DNA of 64,000 nt from Streptomyces sp. NBC_00683 (lineage in GTDB: Bacteria; Actinomycetota; Actinomycetes; Streptomycetales; Streptomycetaceae), in NCBI RefSeq assembly GCF_036226745.1, contig NZ_CP109013.1, positions 2,852,001 through 2,916,000 of the forward strand, given 5' to 3'. Below are positions 56,681 through 64,000 of this stretch, one piece after another. Each line of letters begins with the position of its first letter. Within the stretch, counting starts at the first letter, position 1. The notes below the pieces were generated by a model. The model did not search any database. It was not told the origin of the DNA and saw only the letters and a list, made by a program, of their open reading frames with translations. The position numbers and the translations under genes were made by a program.

Positions 56681-58464
56681 GCGAGCTGTACCTCCGCCTC
56701 TGCGTGGATACGGGGCGCCGCGGTGCCCGCGGACTGCTCCTCCTCGCTCCAGGTCCACAGCCTGGCCACCGCGTTCAGGTCCAGGTCGTGGCCCTCGGTC
56801 CAGATGCGGGCCGCTGCCGTGAGCACCGACTGGCGGTCGGCCTCGGGCGTACCGGCGCGGGCCGGGAGGAGCGGGGTCACGGCGCCGGCGCCCAGTCGCA
56901 GCGAGCGGTGCCTGCGGGCGAAGGCGGTGAGTGTCTGGCGCGGTCCCGCCTCGACGAGCAGGACGTCGTCGGCGGCCAGGAGCTCGTCCAGGGCGTTGCG
57001 GAAGTAGACCGTGTCGGTGATCTGGCGGGCCCAGAAGCGCGGGCTGCGCGCCTCGTCGGGGCTCATCAAGGCCCCGGTGTAGCCGGAGTAGAAGGGAAGC
57101 TTCGGCTCACGCAGCGGGATGTCTCGGTAGGCGATCTCCACCGCGTCGGAGGCGGGAGCCATCGCCGGGGAGTGGAAGGGGCTGGTCGCGGGCACCGTGA
57201 CCACGGTGTGGCCGTCCGCCTTGAGGCGGGCGGCGACCTCGATGAGCGGTTCCTTCGAACCCGCCAGCATCACCTGCTGGTTGGCGTTGACGGCCGCGAT
57301 GCCGACGTCCTCGGTCAGGTACGGGAGCAGCTGCTCCTCGCTCGCGGCGACCGCGAGCATGCCGCCCGCCGGTATCTTCACCGCCTCCCGGACCCGGGCC
57401 TGCACCATCTGGGCCGCGTCGCTCAGGGATACGACTCCGGCGAAGGTCGCGGCGACGAGCTCCCCCGCGCTGTGGCCGAGGAAGGCCGTCGGGCGGACGC
57501 CCCAGCTGAGTACGAGGCGGCCGAGCGCGTAGTCGATCGCGAACAGGAGGGGCTGGGCCCTGCGTACGTCGTCGATGTCGATGGAGGCACGCGCGGGGTC
57601 GAGCCAGTCGGCGCGGATACGGGGCCCCTCCTCGCCCATGTGGGAGAGGGCCGCGTCGACCGCCGCCGTGAAGACGGGTTCGCGGCGGTAGAGGCCTGCT
57701 GCCATCCCGGCGTGCTGGGAGCCCTGGCCCGGGAAGAGCAGGGCGATGGGCCGGGGGCGTGAGGCGTCGGTGGTGCGGGCCTTGTGCACGGCACGGGAGG
57801 CGAGGGCGGAGACGGTGACGGCCGCACCGCGTACCGGGCCGGGGGCGGTGCCGCAGGGCACGGTGGTCGGGAGGGCGGGGAAGACCTCGCGGTGCACCCC
57901 GCTGAGCATCGGCAGGAGTTCGCCGCGCACCCGTTCCTCGTCCACGGCGTTCCGGCCCGACCAGAGGATGAGGCGGTGCCGGTCGGGGTCGGTGCCCCGC
58001 GGGTTCTGGTGCATGGGGCGCAGCGCCGGGGCGGTGTCCTCGTCGGCGGGGGCGGTGACGTCGAGTACGCCGAGGACCGCGTCGCCCTCCGCCACCGCTT
58101 CGGCGGCGCGTTTGACCGCGTACACGGTGATGGTCTGGGGGTCGGGTTCGCCGAAGCCGGCGACGAGGGCGAGATCGGCGGTTCCCTCGTGGAGTTCCCG
58201 GTGGGCCTGGCGCAGCGCGCGGCCGGGGGTGGACGCGGTGCGGACGGTGAAGCCCTCGTGTTCGGGCCTGATGCCCGGTTCGAAGGCGGCCGCGCCGAGG
58301 AGGACGACGGTACGGGCGGGCAGGTCCTCGGGAGGACGGCCGAAGGCGCGCAGCACCGCCGATACGCCGGCGGCCGAGGCCACGGCCCGTGCGTGCTGCT
58401 GGGGCGCGGAGCCTGGGCTGACGATCAGCCGGCGGACCACCGCACTCCGGTTCGTGAGCGACAT
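56677..58464 (-). CDS. Acyltransferase with degenerate ketosynthase-like N-terminus
   Basis: 595 aa. The C-terminal half is a complete AT domain: PIALLFPGQGSQHAGM, nucleophile in FLGHSAGELVAA, and SPFHSPAM, which is closer to malonyl-type (PFHSP) than to methylmalonyl-type (YASH) signatures. The N-terminal ~200 residues keep fragments like ADLALVAGFGEPDPQTITVYAVKRAAEAVAEGDAVLGVLDV, reminiscent of a KS fragment, without the active-site Cys. ATs are uncommon in type II systems and usually serve non-acetate priming (DpsD, ZhuC types). GAGGGAAC upstream of ATG 58464. Confidence 0.9.
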   Translation of the reverse strand: MSLTNRSAVVRRLIVSPGSAPQQHARAVASAAGVSAVLRAFGRPPEDLPARTVVLLGAAAFEPGIRPEHEGFTVRTASTPGRALRQAHRELHEGTADLALVAGFGEPDPQTITVYAVKRAAEAVAEGDAVLGVLDVTAPADEDTAPALRPMHQNPRGTDPDRHRLILWSGRNAVDEERVRGELLPMLSGVHREVFPALPTTVPCGTAPGPVRGAAVTVSALASRAVHKARTTDASRPRPIALLFPGQGSQHAGMAAGLYRREPVFTAAVDAALSHMGEEGPRIRADWLDPARASIDIDDVRRAQPLLFAIDYALGRLVLSWGVRPTAFLGHSAGELVAATFAGVVSLSDAAQMVQARVREAVKIPAGGMLAVAASEEQLLPYLTEDVGIAAVNANQQVMLAGSKEPLIEVAARLKADGHTVVTVPATSPFHSPAMAPASDAVEIAYRDIPLREPKLPFYSGYTGALMSPDEARSPRFWARQITDTVYFRNALDELLAADDVLLVEAGPRQTLTAFARRHRSLRLGAGAVTPLLPARAGTPEADRQSVLTAAARIWTEGHDLDLNAVARLWTWSEEEQSAGTAAPRIHAEAEVQLA

Positions 58465-58624
58465 GGTTCCCTCCTCGTGGGCCGCGGCTCCGGCCCCATT
58501 CGGTGCGTAAGGGGGCAGTACGGGGGCAATGAAGGGGTGATTCCGGTGGTTCGGGTGGTTCCGGCGCAGTGACGGCCGCCCCGCCCCGGGGGGACGGAAG
58601 GCGGGGCGGCCGTATGGGGCCGGC

Positions 58625-58894
58625 TCAGGCGGCGGGCGCCTGGCCGGAGTTGATGAGGGCGAGGAGGGCACCGGGGGTCTCGGCGTCGACGACGGCGTCG
58701 TCGGGGATCTCGATGCCGTACTCGCGCTGGATCTGCCCGATGACCTGGAGCAGTGCGAGGGAGTCGTAGCCGAGCTCCATGAACGGGGTGTCGATGACGT
58801 CACCGTCGAGGTCGATGCCCTCCTCCTCGCCTGCGCTCTCGCGCAGCATGCGGGTCAGGTCGGCCAGGGTCACTGTGGCGGTCGTGGTGCTCAT
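58625..58894 (-). CDS. Type II PKS acyl carrier protein
   Basis: 89 aa. The phosphopantetheine Ser is in ELGYDSLALLQ, near residue 45. Acidic helix II/III region is typical (EYGIEIPDDAVV). It carries the growing poly-beta-ketone between KS/CLF and tailoring enzymes. Third gene of the minimal PKS, 105 bp after CLF. Confidence 0.96.
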   Translation of the reverse strand: MSTTTATVTLADLTRMLRESAGEEEGIDLDGDVIDTPFMELGYDSLALLQVIGQIQREYGIEIPDDAVVDAETPGALLALINSGQAPAA

Positions 58895-58999
58895 GGTCGG
58901 TGCCGTCCTCTCGGTTGGGCGTATGGGCTGTTCGGGTGTGCCGGTGGTGCTGGTGCCGCTGGTGGGGGTGCCTGTGGTGCGTGGGGGTCGTGGGGCTTT

Positions 59000-60214
59000 T
59001 CAGCCCGGGCGGCGTACGACGAGTGCCGCGTTGAAGCCGCCGTGGCCGCGTGCGAGGACGAGCGCGTTGCGCAGTCCGGCCTCGCGTGCCTCGGTCACCA
59101 GGTCGATGGTGTGGCCCGCGGCGGCGGCGCCGACGTTGGCGGTGGGCGGGATGACACCGTCGCGCAGGGCGAGCAGTGCGGTCGCCGCGTCGAGGGCGGC
59201 GCCCCCGGCGAGCAGGCGCCCCGTCATGGTCTTGGGTGCGGTGACGGGGACCCCGTTCGCACCGAAGATCTCGGTGAGGGCCTGGGCCTCGGCCCGGTCG
59301 AGCTCGGGTACGCCGGCGGCGTCGGCGAAGACGACGTCGATGTCGGCGGCGGTGATCCCGGCGTCGGCCAGGGCGTTCTCGGCGGCCCTGCGCAAACCGG
59401 GCGGTCTGCCCGTTCCGGGGGCAGGGTCGAGGGTCGCCGCGTATCCGGCGATCTCCCCGTAGACCGTGGCGGCACCGCGGGCGCGGGCCGACTCGGCGTC
59501 CTCGACGAGGAGGATCGCTCCGCCCTCGCCGGGTACGTATCCGCCGGCCTCCTCGGAGAAGGGCAGATAGGCGCGGGCCGGGTCGTTGACGGTGCTCATC
59601 AGGCCGGAGGCGATCTGCGGTACCCAGCCCCAGGGGCAGATGGCCGCGTCGATGCCGCCGGAGATGACGGCCGGGAAGCCCTTGCGGATGTGGCGGCGGG
59701 CGTGGCCGAGGGCGTCGATGCCGCCGGCCTGCTCGGTGAGCAGCACGCCGCTGGGTCCGCGCAGCTTGTGCCGGATGGATATCTGGCCGGTGTTGACGGC
59801 GTAGAACCAGGCGAACGACTGGTAGGCGCTGACGTACTCCTTGCCCTTGCTCCAGAGGTTCTGCAGTTCCCGCTGGCCGAACTCCACGGCTCCGCCGGAC
59901 GCGGCGGTGACCACGCCGATGCCGTACTCCGGCAGTTCGGTGGTGTCGATGCCCGCGTCGGCCAGTGCCCAGTCGGCCGCGGTCAGCGCGAGGCGCGTCA
60001 TGTGGTCGGTCTGCGGCATCAGCCTGCTGGGGATGTGGTCCTCGGCGACGTAGTCGCTGACCTCCCCGGCGATCCGGGAGGGGTACTGGGTGGCGTCGAA
60101 GCGGGTGACGGGTCCGAGACCGGACTCGCCGGCCAGCGTGGCCTTCCAGTAGTCCTCGGTTCCCAGGCCGTTGGGGGCGGTGATGCCCAGGCCGGTCACC
60201 ACTGCGGTGGTCAT
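59000..60214 (-). CDS. Chain length factor (KS beta)
   Basis: 404 aa, KS fold but with the active-site Cys replaced by Gln (LLTEQAGGIDAL), the hallmark of CLF, whose Gln decarboxylates malonyl-ACP and whose cavity sets chain length. ATG overlaps the KS alpha stop by 4 bp. The remaining KS signature (ARGHGGFNAALVVRR) is intact. Confidence 0.96.
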   Translation of the reverse strand: MTTAVVTGLGITAPNGLGTEDYWKATLAGESGLGPVTRFDATQYPSRIAGEVSDYVAEDHIPSRLMPQTDHMTRLALTAADWALADAGIDTTELPEYGIGVVTAASGGAVEFGQRELQNLWSKGKEYVSAYQSFAWFYAVNTGQISIRHKLRGPSGVLLTEQAGGIDALGHARRHIRKGFPAVISGGIDAAICPWGWVPQIASGLMSTVNDPARAYLPFSEEAGGYVPGEGGAILLVEDAESARARGAATVYGEIAGYAATLDPAPGTGRPPGLRRAAENALADAGITAADIDVVFADAAGVPELDRAEAQALTEIFGANGVPVTAPKTMTGRLLAGGAALDAATALLALRDGVIPPTANVGAAAAGHTIDLVTEAREAGLRNALVLARGHGGFNAALVVRRPG

Positions 60215-61476
60215 GAGGTGCTCCTCTCCGGGCGGGCCAGCACCATGGCGCTCTGGAATCCGCCGAAGCCGCTGCCCACGCTGAGGACCACGTCGGTCTT
60301 CTTCTCGCGGGCGGTCAGCGGTATGTAGTCGAGGTCGAGCTCGGGGTCGGGCTCGTGGAGGTTCGCGGTGGGCGGCAGGATGCTGTGCTCCATCGCGAGG
60401 GCGCAGGCGGCGATCTCCAGAGAGCCGATGGCGCCGAGCGAGTGCCCGATCATCGACTTGATGGAGCTGATCGGGGTGCGGTACGCGTGCTCCCCGAGGC
60501 TGCGCTTGAACGCGCCCGTCTCGTGGCGGTCGTTCATCTTGGTGCCCGAGCCGTGTGCGTTGATGTAGTCGACGGTGTCCGGTGCGAGGCGGGCCTCGGC
60601 CAGGGCGACGTCGATGGCCTCAGCCATTTCGAGGCCCTCCGGCTTGAGACCGGTCATGTGGTACGCGTTGCAGCGGGAGGCGAAGCCCGCGATCTCGGCG
60701 TAGATGTGCGCGCCGCGCCGCCGCGCGCTCTCCAGCTCCTCCAGGACCAGGATCGCCGCGCCCTCGCCGAGGACGAGTCCGCTGCGGGTCCGGTCGAAGG
60801 GCCGGCAGGAGCTCTCCGGGGTGTCGTTGCGAGGGGTGGTGGCGTGGATGGCGTCGAAGCAGGCCGAGGTGATCGGCGAGATCGGCGCCTCGGTGGCACC
60901 GGCGATCATGATGTCGGTGGTGCCTTCGCGGATGAGTTCCACCGCGTGGCCCAGCGAGTCGAGACCGGAGGTGCATCCGGTGGAGACGACCGCTGCCGGG
61001 CCCTCCGCACCTGCTGCCAGGCCGACTTCGGCGGCGATGGAGCTGGGTACGAAGTGCCGGTACAGCTCGGGTACGGCGTACTCGTGGTCCACGTTCCACT
61101 TGCGGCCGCCGTCGCTGACGACGGCGTACTCGCGTTCCAGGCTGGTGGTGCAGCCGACCGCGCTGCCCACCGCGGTGCCTATGCGGCCCGGGTCGAGGGC
61201 GGAGAGGTCGAGGCCGCTGTCGGCCAGGGCCTCCCGGGTGGAGACGACCGCGAACTGGGAGGCCCGGTCGAGTCTGCGGATCTCCTGGTGGGAGAGTCCG
61301 GCGGCCAGGGGGTCGAAGTCGCACTCGGCGGCGACCTGCGAACGGAACGGCGAGGGGTCGTAGAAGGAGATCCTGCGGGTGGCGGTGCGGCCCGCCGTGA
61401 GCAGGTTCCAGTACTCCTTGACACCGACCCCACCGGGGGCCACGACGCCCAGGCCGGTGATGGCGACTCTGCGCAT
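60211..61476 (-). CDS. Type II PKS ketosynthase alpha
   Basis: 421-aa condensing enzyme. Active-site Cys in VVSTGCTSGLDSLGHA near residue 173, His residues in INAHGSGTKMNDRHE and SIKSMIGHSLGAIGSLE. It forms a heterodimer with CLF and builds the polyketide chain from malonyl-ACP. First gene of the operon; the 265-bp gap upstream carries repeats that may be regulator sites. Confidence 0.97.
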   Translation of the reverse strand: MRRVAITGLGVVAPGGVGVKEYWNLLTAGRTATRRISFYDPSPFRSQVAAECDFDPLAAGLSHQEIRRLDRASQFAVVSTREALADSGLDLSALDPGRIGTAVGSAVGCTTSLEREYAVVSDGGRKWNVDHEYAVPELYRHFVPSSIAAEVGLAAGAEGPAAVVSTGCTSGLDSLGHAVELIREGTTDIMIAGATEAPISPITSACFDAIHATTPRNDTPESSCRPFDRTRSGLVLGEGAAILVLEELESARRRGAHIYAEIAGFASRCNAYHMTGLKPEGLEMAEAIDVALAEARLAPDTVDYINAHGSGTKMNDRHETGAFKRSLGEHAYRTPISSIKSMIGHSLGAIGSLEIAACALAMEHSILPPTANLHEPDPELDLDYIPLTAREKKTDVVLSVGSGFGGFQSAMVLARPERSTS

Positions 61477-61540
61477 GGTCTACCTGGCCTTCGACGGGGC
61501 CGGGTGCGGCTCTGCGCACCTGCCGGTTGGCACTGTGGGG

Positions 61541-61577
61541 GTCACTGTCGATCCCTTCGTCCGTGTCACTGCTGATC
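61541..61577. promoter_or_regulatory. Direct repeats upstream of the PKS operon
   Basis: GTCACTGTCGATC (61541-61553) and GTCACTGCTGATC (61565-61577), identical at 11 of 13 positions with a 24-bp period, 65-101 bp upstream of the KS alpha start. Candidate activator sites. The rest of the gap 61477-61741 shows nothing else I can name apart from a short palindrome at its right end. Confidence 0.45.
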
Positions 61578-61736
61578 GTTGAGTCGATATCGGCGGCCGG
61601 GGCGGTTCGGGTTGGGAACCCCCCGGCCGGCCGGACCGGTCGGCCGCTCGCTCGTAGCGGGCCGCCGTTTCCGGTGCAGCCATGGAACGTCTGTGCCCTA
61701 GACCGGGACTCGCGTGTGCGTGGATCTGTCGAATCA

Positions 61737-61751
61737 CCCCACTATGTGGGG
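61737..61751 (-). terminator. Small palindrome overlapping the acyl-CoA carboxylase stop codon
   Basis: CCCCAC-TAT-GTGGGG, 6-bp stem with a 3-nt loop that includes the TAG stop. Weak; it may end transcription between the carboxylase gene and the PKS operon. Confidence 0.35.
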
Positions 61752-63331
61752 ATATTCCCGTGCTTACGGGACGGCACTTCGGCGTGCTTGGAGCGCAGCA
61801 TGGCCAGCGAACGGATGAGGATCCGACGGGTGTCCCCGGGGTCGATCACGTCGTCCACGAGGCCTCGCTCGGCCGCGTAGTAGGGGTGCATCAGCTCGGT
61901 CCTGTACTCCTCGATGCGCTGCGCCCGCAGCGCCTCCGGGTCGTCGGACGCGGAAATCTCCCGGCGGAAGATGACGTTGGCGGCGCCCTCCGCCCCCATC
62001 ACGGCGATCTCGTTCGTCGGCCAGGCGAAGGCCAGGTCGGCGCCGATGGACCGGGAGTCCATGACGATGTACGCGCCGCCGTAGGCCTTGCGCAGGACGA
62101 GGGAGATGCGTGGCACGGTCGCGTTGCAGTACGCGTACAGGAGCTTGGCGCCGTGCCGGATGATGCCGTTGTGCTCCTGGTCGACCCCGGGCAGGAAGCC
62201 GGGCACGTCGACGAGGGTGACCAGCGGGATGTTGAAGGAGTCGCACGTCGAGACGAAGCGGGCGGCCTTCTCGCTGGCATGGATGTCCAGCACGCCGGCC
62301 AGGGCCGCGGGCTGGTTGGCGACGATGCCCACCGGGTGGCCGTCCAGGCGTGCGAGGGTGCACACGATGTTGGGCGCCCACGCCTCGTGGACCTCGAAGC
62401 TCTCCCCGTCGTCGACGATCTCCTCGATCACCGTACGGATGTCGTAGCTGCGGCCCGGGTCGGCCGGCACCAGGTCCGTGAGGGCGTCGGTGCGCCGGTC
62501 GGCGGGGTCCTCGCAGGCCACCACCGGGGGCATCTCTCGGTTGTTGGACGGCAGCAGCGCGATGAGGAACCGTACGTCCTCCAGGCAGGTCACCTCGTCG
62601 TCGTACGCGAAGTGGCTGACGCCCGAGACGCTCGCGTGCACATCGGCGCCGCCCAGGCCGTTGTGGGTGATCTTCTCGCCCGTCACCGCCTGTACGACGT
62701 CGGGTCCCGTGATGAACATCTGCGCGGAGTCGCGGACCATGAAGACGTAGTCGGTGAGCGCCGGCGAGTAGGCGGCTCCCCCGGCGCACGGGCCGAGCAT
62801 CACACTGATCTGCGGGATGACCCCGGAGGCCGCGACATTGCGGCGGAAGATCCCGCCGTAGCCCGCGAGCGCCGTCACACCCTCCTGGATCCGGGCGCCC
62901 GCCCCGTCGTTGAGGCTCACCAGCGGTGCGCCGGCAGCCTCCGCGAGGTCCATCACCTTGTGCACCTTCGCGGCGTGCGCCTCGCCCAGGGCGCCGGCGA
63001 AGACGCGGAAGTCGTGCGCGTAGGCGAACACCGTCCGGCCGTGGACCAGTCCCCAGCCGATCACGACGCCGTCGCCGTGCGGTTTGCGTGCTTCGAGACC
63101 GAAGCCGGAGGCCCGGTGCCGGCGCAGCGGCTCGATCTCGGTGAACGTGTCCTCGTCGAAGAGGAGTTCCAGCCGTTCGTGTGCGGTGAGTTTGTTCTTC
63201 TCGTGCTGCCGCCGAGTGGCTGCGGGGTCGGGCCCGCGGCTCACTTCCTCCTTGAGCCGGCGCAGTTCAGCGGCGGCACGTCGCAGGTCGGGGGCGGCCG
63301 GTGCGACCGTCAGGTCGTCAAGGATCGTCAT
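61742..63331 (-). CDS. Acyl-CoA carboxylase, carboxyltransferase (beta) subunit
   Basis: 529 aa of the AccD/PccB family, transferring CO2 from biotin to acyl-CoA to make malonyl-CoA or methylmalonyl-CoA. The N-terminal half has the acyl-CoA site (GGAAYSPALTDYVFMV) and the C-terminal half the biotin site (LVDVPGFLPG, KAYGGAYIVM). It needs an alpha (biotin) subunit from elsewhere. Similar genes in type II clusters supply malonyl-CoA. ATG 63331 has no ribosome site, but TACGTT lies 6 nt upstream, fitting a leaderless transcript. Confidence 0.94.
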   Translation of the reverse strand: MTILDDLTVAPAAPDLRRAAAELRRLKEEVSRGPDPAATRRQHEKNKLTAHERLELLFDEDTFTEIEPLRRHRASGFGLEARKPHGDGVVIGWGLVHGRTVFAYAHDFRVFAGALGEAHAAKVHKVMDLAEAAGAPLVSLNDGAGARIQEGVTALAGYGGIFRRNVAASGVIPQISVMLGPCAGGAAYSPALTDYVFMVRDSAQMFITGPDVVQAVTGEKITHNGLGGADVHASVSGVSHFAYDDEVTCLEDVRFLIALLPSNNREMPPVVACEDPADRRTDALTDLVPADPGRSYDIRTVIEEIVDDGESFEVHEAWAPNIVCTLARLDGHPVGIVANQPAALAGVLDIHASEKAARFVSTCDSFNIPLVTLVDVPGFLPGVDQEHNGIIRHGAKLLYAYCNATVPRISLVLRKAYGGAYIVMDSRSIGADLAFAWPTNEIAVMGAEGAANVIFRREISASDDPEALRAQRIEEYRTELMHPYYAAERGLVDDVIDPGDTRRILIRSLAMLRSKHAEVPSRKHGNIPT

Positions 63332-63366
63332 CGGCCGAACGTAGGAACGCCGGCTAGAGACGTGCT

Positions 63367-63401
63367 GGAGAGCTCCCACCGGAAGTTATGGGAGAGCTCC
63401 C
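63367..63401. promoter_or_regulatory. Repeated palindromic sites upstream of the carboxylase gene
   Basis: GGAGAGCTCCC occurs at 63367-63377 and again at 63391-63401, period 24 bp. Each is nearly palindromic around GAGCTC. They lie 20-55 bp upstream of the putative -10 box of the carboxylase gene and next to the SARP regulator gene. Confidence 0.5.
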
Positions 63402-63409
63402 GCCGGGGG

Positions 63410-64000
63410 TCAGCCGGAGGCCGGGACCGGGAGGTCGAGCGCGGGGTCCGCGGAGAGAACGGCCTGGTGGAGGCGTTGCAGCCGGGCCGAGGGCTCCAGT
63501 CCGAGCTCGTCGACCAGGGTGACGCGCAGCCGCTGGTAGGCCTCGAGTGCCCGCCAGGCGCCGCCCGAGCGGTGCAGTGCGGTCATCAGCTGGGCGCAGA
63601 AGTTCTCGTGCATCGGGTGCCTGGCGACCAGGACCCGCAGTTCGGGCACGATCTCCGTGTGCCGGCCGATTATGAGGTCGGCGTCGATGCGCCGCTCCAG
63701 GGCGGCCATCCGGTCCTCCTCCATGCGGAGCACCTCGAGCTCGAGCACGGTGCCGATGCGTACGTCGACGAGTGCGGAGCCCTGCCACATCTTGAGGGCC
63801 CGGCCCAGCAGGTCGGAGGCGGCGTAGTGGTCGCCGGCCTCGTGCGCCGCCCGCCCGGAGGCGGTGAGCTGGCTGAACTCGTGGGCGTCCACCTGGCCCG
63901 GCTGCACCTGGAGCAGGTAGCCGCCGTGCTGGGTGATCAGGACGTCCTTGGCCTGGCGGGCCGGGTCCCCGTCGAGCGCTGCCGCGATCTTGCGGCGGAG
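63410..64000 (-). CDS. SARP family transcriptional activator (5' end outside the window)
   Basis: C-terminal part of a Streptomyces antibiotic regulatory protein, 196 codons in the window. The frame is open to the right edge. The visible piece begins in the end of the OmpR-like winged helix (LRRKIAAALDGD..., VLITQHGGYLLQV) and continues through the bacterial transcriptional activation (BTAD) helical domain (RALEAYQRLRVTLVDELGLEPS). No ATPase domain follows, so it is a short RedD/ActII-ORF4-type SARP. It is the likely activator of the PKS genes, binding direct repeats near their -35 regions. Confidence 0.93.
   Translation of the reverse strand, partial: LRRKIAAALDGDPARQAKDVLITQHGGYLLQVQPGQVDAHEFSQLTASGRAAHEAGDHYAASDLLGRALKMWQGSALVDVRIGTVLELEVLRMEEDRMAALERRIDADLIIGRHTEIVPELRVLVARHPMHENFCAQLMTALHRSGGAWRALEAYQRLRVTLVDELGLEPSARLQRLHQAVLSADPALDLPVPASG

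Overview
The window is high-GC actinobacterial DNA and almost certainly a Streptomyces chromosome. The evidence is GTG/TTG starts, codon usage, a complete F-type ATP synthase operon in actinobacterial order, a rho gene with the long actinobacterial insertion, a CBM2-FnIII-GH18 chitinase with a DasR-type promoter, an LCP cell-wall protein, and a type II polyketide locus with a SARP regulator. From memory, the gene order of the left three quarters matches the conserved core around SCO5393-SCO5351 of S. coelicolor.

Left part (1-17 kb): an ABC transporter pair with Pro/Gln-rich tails, a flavin-dependent monooxygenase-like protein, nucS, a large membrane-anchored ATPase, a STAS protein, 3-hydroxybutyryl-CoA dehydrogenase, a TetR regulator divergent from a DrrAB-like exporter, cob(I)alamin adenosyltransferase, a two-component system and the chitinase. 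Middle (17-45 kb): atpIBEFHAGDC, a WecA-type GlcNAc-1-P transferase, SHMT, a phosphatase-like protein lacking its nucleophile, sua5, prmC, prfA, rpmE (with a SigR-type promoter), an LCP protein, a secreted trypsin-like protease, rho, thrB, thrC, hom, lysA, an ArgRS-like protein without a catalytic motif (NrtL type) and an orphan response regulator.

A tRNA-Arg(CCG) at 45.5 kb marks the change from conserved core to accessory DNA. To its right are small secreted proteins, a free-standing EF-G domain IV-like protein, a C39-like peptidase, a Tat-exported esterase, and a 1.1-kb segment bracketed by a perfect 65-bp direct repeat. Directly beside this lies the most unusual element of the window. On the minus strand, immediately after a conserved 243-aa protein of uncertain function, are two tandem tRNA-like RNAs (51187-51056 and 51033-50898). 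In each, the T-arm half precedes the D-arm half, and the 7-bp acceptor-like stem is closed by a 7-nt loop. Flanking sequences pair into nested helices. This is the architecture of YrlA-type bacterial Y RNAs or of permuted tRNAs.

Right end (53.5-64 kb): a type II PKS locus read leftwards. It has KS-alpha, CLF, ACP, an acyltransferase with a KS-like N-terminal remnant, a DUF6059-like small protein, and both subunits of a 2-oxoacid:ferredoxin oxidoreductase, joined by overlapping start/stop codons. An acyl-CoA carboxylase beta subunit and a SARP regulator (cut by the window edge) lie upstream. Two intergenic regions here carry direct repeats with a 24-bp period that may be regulator sites.
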